From contig JAJDAO010000075.1 of assembly GCA_029261835.1 (NCBI GenBank), forward strand, positions 1 through 64,000: a stretch of DNA of 64,000 bases, given 5' to 3'. Source of the DNA: Deltaproteobacteria bacterium. Lineage in GTDB: Bacteria; Myxococcota_A; UBA9160; UBA4427. A model generated the notes under the pieces. It had not been told where the DNA came from. It saw only the letters and a program-made list of their open reading frames with translations, and ran no database searches. The position numbers and the translations under genes are program-made. Shown here piece after piece: positions 51,232 to 59,590 of this stretch (its first letter is position 1; each line of letters opens with the position of its first letter).

Positions 51232-52959
51232 GTGTCGACAGACGAGTCGGTCAGATCGAAGGACTTCATCCGCAGCATCGTCGAGCGAGACGTGCAGCGG
51301 GGCAAGCATGGCGGCCGCGTGGTGACGCGTTTTCCGCCGGAGCCCAACGGATGTCTGCACATCGGCCACGCCAAGGCGATCTGTCTGAATTTCGGTATCG
51401 CCTCCGAATTTCCGGGTGGTCTGTGCAACCTGCGTTTCGACGACACCAACCCGAGTACGGAGACGACGGAGCACGTCGAGGCCATCATCGATGACGTACG
51501 CTGGCTTGGCTTCGACTGGGGTGATCGACTCTACTTCACCTCCGACTACTTCGAGCAGCTCCATGTCTTCGCCAGTCGGTTGATCCAGAAGGGAAAGGCC
51601 TTCGTCGACGACCAGAGCGCCGATGAGATCCGGGCCAACAACGGCAGCCTGACGGAGCCGGGTCGTGACAGTCCCTATCGTGACCGTTCGGTCGACGAGA
51701 ACCTCGACCTCTTTGCACGTATGAAGGCGGGTGAGTTCGAAGAGGGATCTCGCGTTCTGCGGGCGAAGATCGACATGGCGTCGCCGATTCTCACGTTGCG
51801 CGATCCGATCATGTACCGCATCCAGCGGGTTCATCACCACCGAACCGAGACCGACTGGTACATCTACCCGATGTACGACTTCGCCCACGGGCAGTCCGAT
51901 GCCATCGAGGGCATCACGCACTCGATCTGTACGCTCGAGTTCCAGGGTCACCGCCCCCTCTACGACTGGTTCATCGAGCAGCTCGAGCTGGAGCCGCGCC
52001 CGCAGCAGATCGAGTTTGCCCGTCTGAACCTGAGTCACACCGTGATGAGCAAACGCCTGCTGCGGCAGCTCGTCGATGAGGGGCACGTGCGGGGCTGGGA
52101 CGATCCGCGTCTGCCGACGCTGCGCGGCCTGCGCCGCCGGGGCTACACAGCGGCGTCTATCCGCAGCTTCTGCGCGGGCGTCGGCGTGGCCAAGCGCGAC
52201 AACACCATCGAGCTGGCGCGTCTCGAGCACAGCATTCGGCAGGATCTCAACCTGCACGCTCCCCGCGTGATGGCTGTGCTGCGTCCGCTCAAACTGGTGA
52301 TCGAGAACTTCCCGGAAGGCGTTGTCGACGAGCTCGAAGCCGTCAACAACCCCGAGGACGAGAGCATGGGCACGCGCTCGGTTCCGTTCTCGCGTGAACT
52401 CTATATCGAGCGTGATGACTTCATGGAGGATCCACCCAAGAAGTTCTTCCGCCTGGCACCCGGTCGTGAGGTGCGGCTGCGTTATGCCTACTTCGTGACG
52501 TGCATCGGCGTCGTAAGGGATGCGGCTGGCGAGGTGGCGGAGCTGCGCTGCACCTACGACCCGGAGACCCGCGGCGGGGACGCGCCGGACGGGCGCAAGG
52601 TGAAGGGCACGTTGCACTGGGTGTCGGCGCCGCACGCACTCTCGGCGGAGGTGCGGCTCTACGAGCACCTCTTCACACCTGAGGATCCCGCCAACGTGGC
52701 GGAGGGCGAGAGCTTCCTCGACGGTCTCAACCGTGACTCACTGCAGATCCTGGGCGATGCCAAGGTGGAGCCGAGCCTGGCGGACGCCGTGGTGGGGAGT
52801 TCGCATCAGTTCGAACGTCTGGGCTACTTCTGCGTGGACCCCGATAGCACCGGCGATCGTCTCGCGTTCAACCGCACGGTCACGCTGCGCGACACGTGGG
52901 CGAAGATCGCCAAACAGGCGATGACGCGTGCGGGAGCCGGCGGGAAGGAGAAGCGCTGA
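51232..52959 (+). CDS. glnS: Glutaminyl-tRNA synthetase
   Basis: 575 residues, class I synthetase. HIGH motif in FPPEPNGCLHIGHAKAICLN, the Gln-type EGITHSICTLEFQGHRPLYDW, and the KMSKS equivalent VMSKRLL. The C-terminal half carries the two GlnRS anticodon-binding barrels (FFRLAPGREVRLRYAYFVTC; YLHW-like GTLHWVSAPHA). It charges tRNA-Gln directly. GTG start. The stop overlaps the next gene's ATG (TGATG). Confidence 0.95.
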   Translation: MSTDESVRSKDFIRSIVERDVQRGKHGGRVVTRFPPEPNGCLHIGHAKAICLNFGIASEFPGGLCNLRFDDTNPSTETTEHVEAIIDDVRWLGFDWGDRLYFTSDYFEQLHVFASRLIQKGKAFVDDQSADEIRANNGSLTEPGRDSPYRDRSVDENLDLFARMKAGEFEEGSRVLRAKIDMASPILTLRDPIMYRIQRVHHHRTETDWYIYPMYDFAHGQSDAIEGITHSICTLEFQGHRPLYDWFIEQLELEPRPQQIEFARLNLSHTVMSKRLLRQLVDEGHVRGWDDPRLPTLRGLRRRGYTAASIRSFCAGVGVAKRDNTIELARLEHSIRQDLNLHAPRVMAVLRPLKLVIENFPEGVVDELEAVNNPEDESMGTRSVPFSRELYIERDDFMEDPPKKFFRLAPGREVRLRYAYFVTCIGVVRDAAGEVAELRCTYDPETRGGDAPDGRKVKGTLHWVSAPHALSAEVRLYEHLFTPEDPANVAEGESFLDGLNRDSLQILGDAKVEPSLADAVVGSSHQFERLGYFCVDPDSTGDRLAFNRTVTLRDTWAKIAKQAMTRAGAGGKEKR

Positions 52960-53915
52960 TGGGGCGCTGGGGGATGACGATCCCATTGGCGGGAATACCG
53001 CTGCACCAGCACCGCGACTGGCTTCGAGAGATGGTCGATCTCGGCTATAGCGATTTCTGGTCCTCGGAAGCCGGTGGTCACGATGGCTTCACGCCTCTCG
53101 CGCTGGCGGCGGCTTGGGCACCCGAAGCGCGGCTGGGAATCGCCATCATCCCCGCCTTTACACGCGGGCCGGCCTTGCTGGCGCAGAGTGTGGCGTCGCT
53201 GGCCGAGGCTGCGCCGGGCCGCTTCGTGATGGGGATCGGTACTTCGTCCAACGTGATCGTCGAGAACTGGAACGACATCCCCTTCGACAGGCCCTATCAG
53301 CAGACCCGCGACAAGGTGCGCTTCCTGCGCGCCGCGCTGCGGGGCGACAAGGTCGATGAGGAGTTCGAGAGCTTCCGCGTCCGGGGTTTTCGCCTCGCTG
53401 TCTCGGTCGAGCAGCAGCCACCGATCCTGATTGCGGCGCTGCGCCAGGGGATGTTGCGTCTGGCGGGGCGCGAAGGGGATGGCGCGATCCTCAACTGGCT
53501 CTCCGCGGACGATGTGAAGACGGTCGTGCCCTACGTCCATGAGGGAGGTGAGGGCAAGGAGATCGTCGCTCGGCTCTTCGTGCTGCCCGTCGAGGACCGG
53601 ACGACCGCCCTGGCGATCGGCCGTCGCGCTGTGGCGGCCTATCTCAACGTGCCGGTCTACGCCGCCTTCCACCAGTGGCTCGGACGGGGAGAACGGCTGC
53701 ACGGAATGTGGCAGGCCTGGCAGGCGGGCGATCGCAGTGGTGCCTTGGAGGCAATCCCCGAGGATGTCGTGGACGAGCTGGTTGTTCACGGCTCACCCGA
53801 GGCGTGTCGCGAGCACATCCAGCGCTATGTCGAGAGCGGTGTCACGACACCGGTGCTGGCCATTCTCCAAACGCCCGATCTGAGGCAGAGCGTGCGGGAT
53901 CTCGCGCCGCGGTAG
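52959..53915 (+). CDS. LLM-class (F420-type) oxidoreductase, coupled to glnS
   Basis: 318 residues: MTIPLAGIPLHQHRDWLREM, VDLGYSDFWSSEAGGHDGFTPLALAA, RLGIAIIPAFTRGPALLAQS, APGRFVMGIGTSSNVIVENWN, PPILIAALRQGMLRLAGREGDGAILNWLS (split across strands; PPILIAALRQGM the core). Typical of F420-dependent LLM enzymes related to methylene-H4MPT reductase. It probably acts on an organic hydride acceptor. The ATG overlaps the glnS stop by one base, with AAGGAG inside glnS, an odd partner for a tRNA synthetase. Confidence 0.85.
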   Translation: MGRWGMTIPLAGIPLHQHRDWLREMVDLGYSDFWSSEAGGHDGFTPLALAAAWAPEARLGIAIIPAFTRGPALLAQSVASLAEAAPGRFVMGIGTSSNVIVENWNDIPFDRPYQQTRDKVRFLRAALRGDKVDEEFESFRVRGFRLAVSVEQQPPILIAALRQGMLRLAGREGDGAILNWLSADDVKTVVPYVHEGGEGKEIVARLFVLPVEDRTTALAIGRRAVAAYLNVPVYAAFHQWLGRGERLHGMWQAWQAGDRSGALEAIPEDVVDELVVHGSPEACREHIQRYVESGVTTPVLAILQTPDLRQSVRDLAPR

Positions 53916-53976
53916 TGTCCTGCTCCGGACGTTTGCCGTCGCACTGAGAGCGCAGCTGCGTTCGAATGCAGGCGTC

Positions 53977-53999
53977 CAGCTCGGAGTTAGCTCCGGCTG
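53977..53999. terminator. Hairpin between convergent LLM and lacZ genes
   Basis: CAGC (53977-53980) and CGGAG (53982-53986) pair with CTCCG (53991-53995) and GCTG (53996-53999), leaving one bulged T and a TTAG loop. It contains the lacZ stop codon. No T tract. Confidence 0.45.
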
Positions 54000-56900
54000 G
54001 GCTCCTGCCTCGCGAGTCGTCCGGGGTCTTCTCGGCGCGGGTCGAAGGGGCGCAGCTTCAGCCCGAAGCGGTGTCGTCCTGGGCGGATGCGATAGCGGGG
54101 CAGGGCGTCGGGGCCGCAGCTTGCGCTGCCGAGTCCCCGCTGATGGAGATCGAGGTTGACGATCGTCTCGTCCAGCCGCTCGAGTTCATTCGTATGGCGG
54201 GCTCGGTAGAGGTCTTGGCTCGAGAAGTGACTCACCGAGAACTCGATCGGCTGAAGGGCTGCGAAGAGAAGACCCGCGTGCTGGCTCCGCTCCAGCGCGA
54301 ACCAGCGCGTATCGCTCTTGTTGCCGTTCTCCTGGGGGACGATGTAGGGAACGTACTGCTCGTCGACCGAGCCGCGATAGCGCCCGAGCGGCGCACCCGC
54401 CTTGCGGTCCCAGTAGCTCTCGTGTGGCCCGCGTCCGAACCACTCGAGCGCCTCGAAGCCCGGGGCGAGCGTGAGCGTGACGCCGATGCGAGGTAGGTCG
54501 TCGAGTTCGGCGGCGACATCGATGCGGTTCTGCAGCTCGATCTCGCCATTCGGGGCGATCTCGTAGCTGTGTCGGTGCTCGATGCGGAGATCCTTCCGCC
54601 TCGTCGCGGCACCGCTCGCGAACGCGATGTGGTGCAGCACGAGACAGACTCCACCATGGCGCCGACGCCGCAGAGTGCTGCCTTGACTCACGAGTTCGAT
54701 CTCGTCGAGCCCCCACTCCAGCCAGCGCCCCAATGCGCGCCCGGGATGGCTGCTCCACGCTTTCACGCCGTCGTTGTCCGTTGGCGCACGCCAGAGATTG
54801 AGCCGCGGTCCGGAGACGATCATCTGCTGCTGTCGCCACTCGAAGGAGCTGATCACACCGGCCCGCTCGTCGACGCGGACACAGAGATCGTCGCCCGCAA
54901 TGACAGTCGTTCTCTCGTCCCGATCCACGATCAGCCGGGCGACGTCGCGTCGCGTCGACGGGCTTCGTCCCGCGCCGCGGCGGCGTGCGCATCGCCAGGG
55001 CATGGCAAACTGCTCCCACGCGACCTCGTGGCCCTTCGGCGCCCAGGCGAGTGGCTTCGCGCTGTGAAAGCGAAGCGTGAGGTGGCACTCCTGCCCGGGC
55101 TCCAGCGCGGGGCGCTCGATCGGGAGCTCGAAGTCCCGTTTCTTGCCCGGCGCGATTCGCAGGGCCGGGAGCTTCCCCCGCTTGGTCACGATGCCGTCCA
55201 CGCAGAGCGCCCAGCTGCCGCGCAGCCACGAGAGATCGACGAAGTCCTGCCGGTTGTGGATGCGAATGCGCCCAGCGCTCAAGCTTCGCGCTTCGACCCG
55301 CAGCGGTTGCGTGAGCTTCTTGATCTCGTACATGGCCGGGTGGGGCTCGAGATCGGGCCAGACCATGCCGTTGATACAGAAGTTCACGTCGTTGGGCTCG
55401 TCGCCGAAGTCGCCTCCATAGGCCCAGTAACGCCGCCCTCGCTCGTCGGTCTGGAGGAGCCCCTGGTCGACCCAGTCCCAGATGAATCCTCCCTGCAGAC
55501 CGTGGTGATCGCGAATCGCCTGCCAGTACTCCGCGAGGCTTCCGCTGCTATTCCCCATCGCGTGGGCGTACTCGCACATGACTAGCGGGCGCTCGCCATG
55601 GCCCGACTTCGCCCAGCGGACAAGGTCCTCGACGCTGGGGTACATCGGGCATATGACGTCGGTCGCGGAGTGCTCCTTGTACCAGTCCCATTCGAGCGCT
55701 CCCTCGTAGTGGAGTGGCCGGCTCGGGTCGTAGGCGCGAATCCAGCTGGCCATGGCATCGTGGTTCGGTCCGTAACCGCTCTCGTTGCCGAGTGACCAGA
55801 GGACGATGCTCGGATGGTTCTTGTCGCGCTGGACCATGCGCATGCCACGGTCGAGGAATGCCTGAGCGTATCGCGTATCGCGGCATAGGCTGCGCAGGAA
55901 AGCGTGGCTCTCGATATTGGCTTCGTCGACGACGTAGAGACCGTGCTCGTCACACAGGTCGTAGAAGTGCGGATCGTTGGGGTAGTGGGCCGTGCGCACG
56001 GCGTTGAAATTGAACTGCTTCATCAGCAGGACATCGGCCAGCATGTCTTCACGAGTGACCGCCTTGCCGCGGGTCTCGTGATGGTCGTGGCGGTTGACGC
56101 CCTGGATGAGGACCGGCCTGCCGTTGACGCGGAGCTCTCGCTCGGCCACCTCGACTCGCCGAAAGCCGATGCGCGTGCTCACTGCCTCGCGACATCGTCC
56201 CTCTGCATCCGACAAGGAGACCACGAGACGGTATAGATGCGGAGCCTCGGCCGACCAGCGCTTGGGCGAGCGCACCTCACGTTCGAGTTCGACGCGATGG
56301 CCGGTGTAGAGGTACGGATTGCCCGCGATCGGGACCGGAGCTTCGAGCCCGGGTCGGAAGACCTCGCGCCCGCGCGGATCGAAGAGTTGTGCCAGGGTGG
56401 TGAAGCCGTCCTCGGGGTTGCCGTCGAAGCCGATCTCGATCGCGAGCCCGAGTCGCCCGTGGCGGTAGTCGTCGTCTAGTCCGGCGGCGACGTGGAGGTC
56501 CGCGATATGCGGTCGGTCACTGCTGTAGAGATAGACCTCGCGGTGGAGGCCGGCCATGAACCAATGATCCTGATCCTCGAGATAGGTCGCATCGGACCAG
56601 CGGATCACCATGGCGGTCAGGCTGTTTCGCCCCTTCACCAAGCCGGCGCTGATGTCGAATTCGGCCGGCAGACGCGAATCCTTGCTCATGCCCACCGGCT
56701 TCCCGTTCAGCCAGACGTAGAGGACGCTTTCCGCGCCGCCGAAGTGCAATACGACCCGCCGCCCCCGCCAATGCGCGGGGAGCTCGAAGTCGCGTCGGTA
56801 CAGGCCCGTCGGATTCTGGTCCGGGACCTCGGGCGGGTCTCCTTGGAAGGGCATCTGGACGTTCGTGTAGTGGGGTCGGTCCACGCCCTGTAGCGGCCAG

Positions 56901-57166
56901 CATCCCGGTACCGCGATCTCCCGCCAGCCGGCATCGTCGAAGTTCGGCGAGAAGAACGCCGCTGGCGTTTCCTCGGGGCATGCGCAGAACGCGAAGCGCC
57001 AGCTTCCGTCGAGGGAGAGGAACCAGGGTGAATCCGCCCGGTCACCCGAGCGCGCCGACTCGAGATCAGAAAAGGGGATCAGGGGGCTACGGCTCGGCAG
57101 CCGATTGATCCCGATGCACTCGGGTCTTGCCCAGCTCCTGTCCCAGCCGCCGTTGTTGCCGAACAC
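53987..57166 (-). CDS. lacZ: Beta-galactosidase, GH2 family (LacZ type)
   Basis: 1059 residues, LacZ length. Sugar-binding jelly roll (FWFMAGLHREVYLYS-like QDHWFMAGLHREVYLYSSDR), immunoglobulin-like domain, TIM barrel with NGRPVLIQGVNRHDHH, acid/base Glu in SLGNESGYGPNHDAM, nucleophile Glu in LVMCEYAHAMGNSSG, and the C-terminal small-chain domain (WFGRGPHESYWDRKAGAPLG). No signal peptide, so cytoplasmic. GTG start with GGAGAAGAGA. It hydrolyses beta-galactosides. No lac repressor or permease nearby. Confidence 0.95.
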   Translation of the reverse strand: MFGNNGGWDRSWARPECIGINRLPSRSPLIPFSDLESARSGDRADSPWFLSLDGSWRFAFCACPEETPAAFFSPNFDDAGWREIAVPGCWPLQGVDRPHYTNVQMPFQGDPPEVPDQNPTGLYRRDFELPAHWRGRRVVLHFGGAESVLYVWLNGKPVGMSKDSRLPAEFDISAGLVKGRNSLTAMVIRWSDATYLEDQDHWFMAGLHREVYLYSSDRPHIADLHVAAGLDDDYRHGRLGLAIEIGFDGNPEDGFTTLAQLFDPRGREVFRPGLEAPVPIAGNPYLYTGHRVELEREVRSPKRWSAEAPHLYRLVVSLSDAEGRCREAVSTRIGFRRVEVAERELRVNGRPVLIQGVNRHDHHETRGKAVTREDMLADVLLMKQFNFNAVRTAHYPNDPHFYDLCDEHGLYVVDEANIESHAFLRSLCRDTRYAQAFLDRGMRMVQRDKNHPSIVLWSLGNESGYGPNHDAMASWIRAYDPSRPLHYEGALEWDWYKEHSATDVICPMYPSVEDLVRWAKSGHGERPLVMCEYAHAMGNSSGSLAEYWQAIRDHHGLQGGFIWDWVDQGLLQTDERGRRYWAYGGDFGDEPNDVNFCINGMVWPDLEPHPAMYEIKKLTQPLRVEARSLSAGRIRIHNRQDFVDLSWLRGSWALCVDGIVTKRGKLPALRIAPGKKRDFELPIERPALEPGQECHLTLRFHSAKPLAWAPKGHEVAWEQFAMPWRCARRRGAGRSPSTRRDVARLIVDRDERTTVIAGDDLCVRVDERAGVISSFEWRQQQMIVSGPRLNLWRAPTDNDGVKAWSSHPGRALGRWLEWGLDEIELVSQGSTLRRRRHGGVCLVLHHIAFASGAATRRKDLRIEHRHSYEIAPNGEIELQNRIDVAAELDDLPRIGVTLTLAPGFEALEWFGRGPHESYWDRKAGAPLGRYRGSVDEQYVPYIVPQENGNKSDTRWFALERSQHAGLLFAALQPIEFSVSHFSSQDLYRARHTNELERLDETIVNLDLHQRGLGSASCGPDALPRYRIRPGRHRFGLKLRPFDPRREDPGRLARQEPSRS

Positions 57167-57201
57167 GCGCTCTCTTCTCCGCTGCTATCCGCCTGGTGGG
57201 T

Positions 57202-58641
57202 CTACTCGACCCCGAGCATGATATAGGACAGGTAGCGCTGGTTGATCTCGCTCACGTACTTGACAGGCTCCGGCTTGCTCATCGCCAGTAGGGCCATCTC
57301 GACATTGCGGAACCAGCGAGTGGGGTCGAGCTCCATCTTCCGGGCTTGTCGTTGGGCGTTGATCAGAGTTCGAGGCCCGGCATTGTATGCCGCCAGGGTC
57401 ATTCGCACACGATCCCGTTCGCGCATCTCGCCTACGGAGTCGAAGTATCGGGCCTTGATCCAAGCGAGATACTTGACGCCCGCTCGAATGTTGTTGCTGG
57501 CATTCTCCTTACCCGCGACATCGGGAATGTCGATATAGGGCTCTCGCGCGGTCGAGGGCTTGATCTGGAAGAGGCCGACTGCCCCCGAGCGATTGCGCGA
57601 GGACTGCTCGAAGCGAGATTCCTGGTAGGCCACGGCCGCCAGCAGGCGCCAGTCGAAGCCGTATTGCGCGGCACGGCGCCGAAAGTCGTCGTCGTAGGGT
57701 GAGAGGCGAGTCTTACCGTCGGCCTGAATGCGGGCCTGCAGACCAACGTGGTTCTCGAAGTACTTCTTGGTCGTGACATTGCCCAGTAGGCTCCCCTGCC
57801 TGTACCCAGCCAAGAACTCGTTCATCTCGCGCTGCAGCGCGGCTGATCCCGGACGAGTCGCCCAGGCGAGCTCTCCCCCCGCTCGCAGGTGGAGTTCAGG
57901 AACGATGCGCAGCTCCGGAAACAGCGCCACGGCCGTCTTCGCCACGATAGAATCGGCGACGCTGAGCTCGAATCGTCCGGCGGCGACCAGCGCCAGGATG
58001 TCCTCGGTCTCGAGATCTTCGTCCACAGTCTCGATGCGGATTTCAGGCTTTCCAGAAGCCGTGAATTCTCGGCTGAGCGCGGCCAGGCTCTCGTAGTAGC
58101 TGCTGCTCTTGCGAACGGCGACCTGACGGCCGGCGAGATCGCTAAGGTGTCGGAGTCTCTTCGTGTTCTGGCCGGCGACGAGTAGCTCGTCGACCTTGCG
58201 GTAGGGGTCGGAGAATAGGACCAGAGCTGCGCGCTCCGAAGTGATCGTGAGCCGGGCGGCGATCATGTCTGCCCTACCTTCGAGCAGCATCGGAATCAGC
58301 TGTTCACTTCGCACGGGCAAGAGCTCGAATTGGATCTTCAGAGTGCCGCGGCCACTGAAGTACTTGTCATTGAGTCGCCGAGTGAACTCTCTGACCATCT
58401 CATACTGGTAGCCGGCGTGGCGGCCCTGGTAGATGAAATAGTCGAAGGAGTTGTTCGAGGTCAGTACGCGGAGATAGCGCTTATGCAGTACCGACTCGAG
58501 GTCGGATTCGTACTGCTTGGCGACGTGCGCGCCGAGCACATTTCGCTCCGCCTCGTCGGGTCCGGCGGTTGCCGCTCCCCCCATCACGACGATGAGCAGA
58601 GTCACGAAGCCAGGCGCTAGACAGCGCTGCGCGCGGTACAT
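57202..58641 (-). CDS. mltF: Membrane-bound lytic murein transglycosylase F
   Basis: 479 residues from ATG 58641; an in-frame start at 58665 is possible. Signal peptide (LAPGFVTLLIVVMGGAATAG). A periplasmic solute-binding-like domain follows (about 60-300, YLRVLTSNNSFDYFIYQGRH, GYQYEMVREFT, AGRQVAVRKSSSYYE), then an SLT domain with the catalytic Glu in LAAVAYQESRFEQ and GAVGLFQIKPSTA, AYNAGP. This order is that of MltF. It cleaves the peptidoglycan glycan strand to give 1,6-anhydromuramic products. It lies 35 bases upstream of lacZ on the same strand. Confidence 0.92.
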   Translation of the reverse strand: MYRAQRCLAPGFVTLLIVVMGGAATAGPDEAERNVLGAHVAKQYESDLESVLHKRYLRVLTSNNSFDYFIYQGRHAGYQYEMVREFTRRLNDKYFSGRGTLKIQFELLPVRSEQLIPMLLEGRADMIAARLTITSERAALVLFSDPYRKVDELLVAGQNTKRLRHLSDLAGRQVAVRKSSSYYESLAALSREFTASGKPEIRIETVDEDLETEDILALVAAGRFELSVADSIVAKTAVALFPELRIVPELHLRAGGELAWATRPGSAALQREMNEFLAGYRQGSLLGNVTTKKYFENHVGLQARIQADGKTRLSPYDDDFRRRAAQYGFDWRLLAAVAYQESRFEQSSRNRSGAVGLFQIKPSTAREPYIDIPDVAGKENASNNIRAGVKYLAWIKARYFDSVGEMRERDRVRMTLAAYNAGPRTLINAQRQARKMELDPTRWFRNVEMALLAMSKPEPVKYVSEINQRYLSYIMLGVE

Positions 58642-58781
58642 TGCACGAACTCTCCGCCTTGTCAATGCGCCGACATGATCCGGGTGTCGTCCCGGCGATG
58701 TGGCAACGAGGCTCGTGAATGCGCCGGACCCGCTCCGGCAGACCCGACAAAACGTCTCGCCATCGGCACTCTTTTTCCCAC

Positions 58782-58817
58782 AGACGGCGATTTCCGTCTA
58801 TTGTCTACATCTATTGT
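58782..58817 (+). promoter_or_regulatory. Leader region of the cold-shock gene with small inverted and direct repeats
   Basis: AGACGG/CCGTCT (58782-58787, 58794-58799) forms a 6-bp inverted repeat, followed by TCTATTGT repeated at 58797-58804 and 58810-58817. The TATTGT elements are the most AT-rich -10 candidates upstream of the cold-shock gene. A CTACA/TGTAG hairpin overlaps the second. It could be promoter and 5' leader structure. Confidence 0.35.
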
Positions 58818-58890
58818 AGTGGGCGCTGCGCTGCTGGGCAGGACCACCCAGATGTAGCAAGACGCATCAAGACAAGATGGAGATGAGAGA

Positions 58891-59094
58891 TTGGCAAAAG
58901 GCACGATCAAGTGGTTTAGTGAACAAAAAGGTTACGGATTCATCACACCGGAAGGTGGCGGAAAGGACCTCTTCGTTCACTTCTCGAATATCGTTGGTGA
59001 CGGTTATCGCAGCCTCCAAGACGGCCAGGCAGTCGAGTACGACGCCGCCGAAGGACAAAAGGGCCCCGAGGCACAGAACGTTCGTCCCGCCTGA
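58891..59094 (+). CDS. csp: CspA-family cold-shock protein
   Basis: 67 residues, one OB-fold cold-shock domain. RNP1-type KGYGFITPE and RNP2-type DLFVHFSNI are intact with the aromatic residues that stack on single-stranded nucleic acid. TTG start preceded by GGAG at eight bases. It acts as an RNA/DNA chaperone. Followed 25 bases after the stop by a strong hairpin. Confidence 0.93.
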   Translation: MAKGTIKWFSEQKGYGFITPEGGGKDLFVHFSNIVGDGYRSLQDGQAVEYDAAEGQKGPEAQNVRPA

Positions 59095-59119
59095 TCAGTC
59101 ATCGCTCTGATCACGGGGT

Positions 59120-59145
59120 TCCGGCAAGCGGAGCCGCTTGCCGGA
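59120..59145 (+). terminator. Hairpin terminator after the cold-shock gene
   Basis: TCCGGCAAGCG at 59120-59130 pairs exactly with CGCTTGCCGGA at 59135-59145 around a GAGC loop. The stem is long and GC-rich, 25 bases past the stop. Only a weak TTGC follows. Confidence 0.65.
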
Positions 59146-59590
59146 TTGCATCCTCTCGAGGTGCACGACCGTCCACGCGGCGTGAGTGCAAGCTATTTGC
59201 GGGCTCGAGCCGAGAAGCCCGCGGGGTAGGCATCGCTTCGTCGGCGAAGCGCCGCCGCCGACGTCCCCGGCGAGCCGGCATGGTCGACCTGCGCGGAGAG
59301 GACGAGTAGGGCCGGAGGAGGGGATTCGGCCGAGCCTCGCCCGAGATCCGGGATTCTCGCAATCGGGTCGGATCGTCTCTGGAATCGCAGGTGCCGGAGT
59401 GTGGAGAACAGCCACCCGCCACGCGTTCGCCCCTCGTGACGAATCGCCATCGTGCTCCATGCAGTCCCCTGCCGAGCTTTCCCGCTGAACCCGCCAACCA
59501 GATTGTAGAGTTCTCGCTTTTCTGCACCTTTCGAGACCGCAGAATTCTGTTGAATTCTTCTAGCCCTCATGATCGATTTGCTGTAGGCCG
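59146..59590. other. Intergenic region between csp and the hybrid kinase
   Basis: About 445 bases. Open frames here have no protein-like pattern. It becomes AT-richer from about 59490 to 59580, where the kinase promoter probably lies (TTGTAGAG, TTCTGTTGAATTCTTCTAG), but I cannot fix boxes. Confidence 0.35.

Noticed and set aside
51175..52668. Long minus-strand frame opposite glnS (about 500 codons)
   Set aside because: Mirror frame of a conserved synthetase; no recognisable motif or ribosome site.
59186..59488. Possible small gene after the cold-shock protein
   Set aside because: Pro/Arg/Ser-rich translation without ribosome site or family pattern; overlapping frames on both strands look alike.
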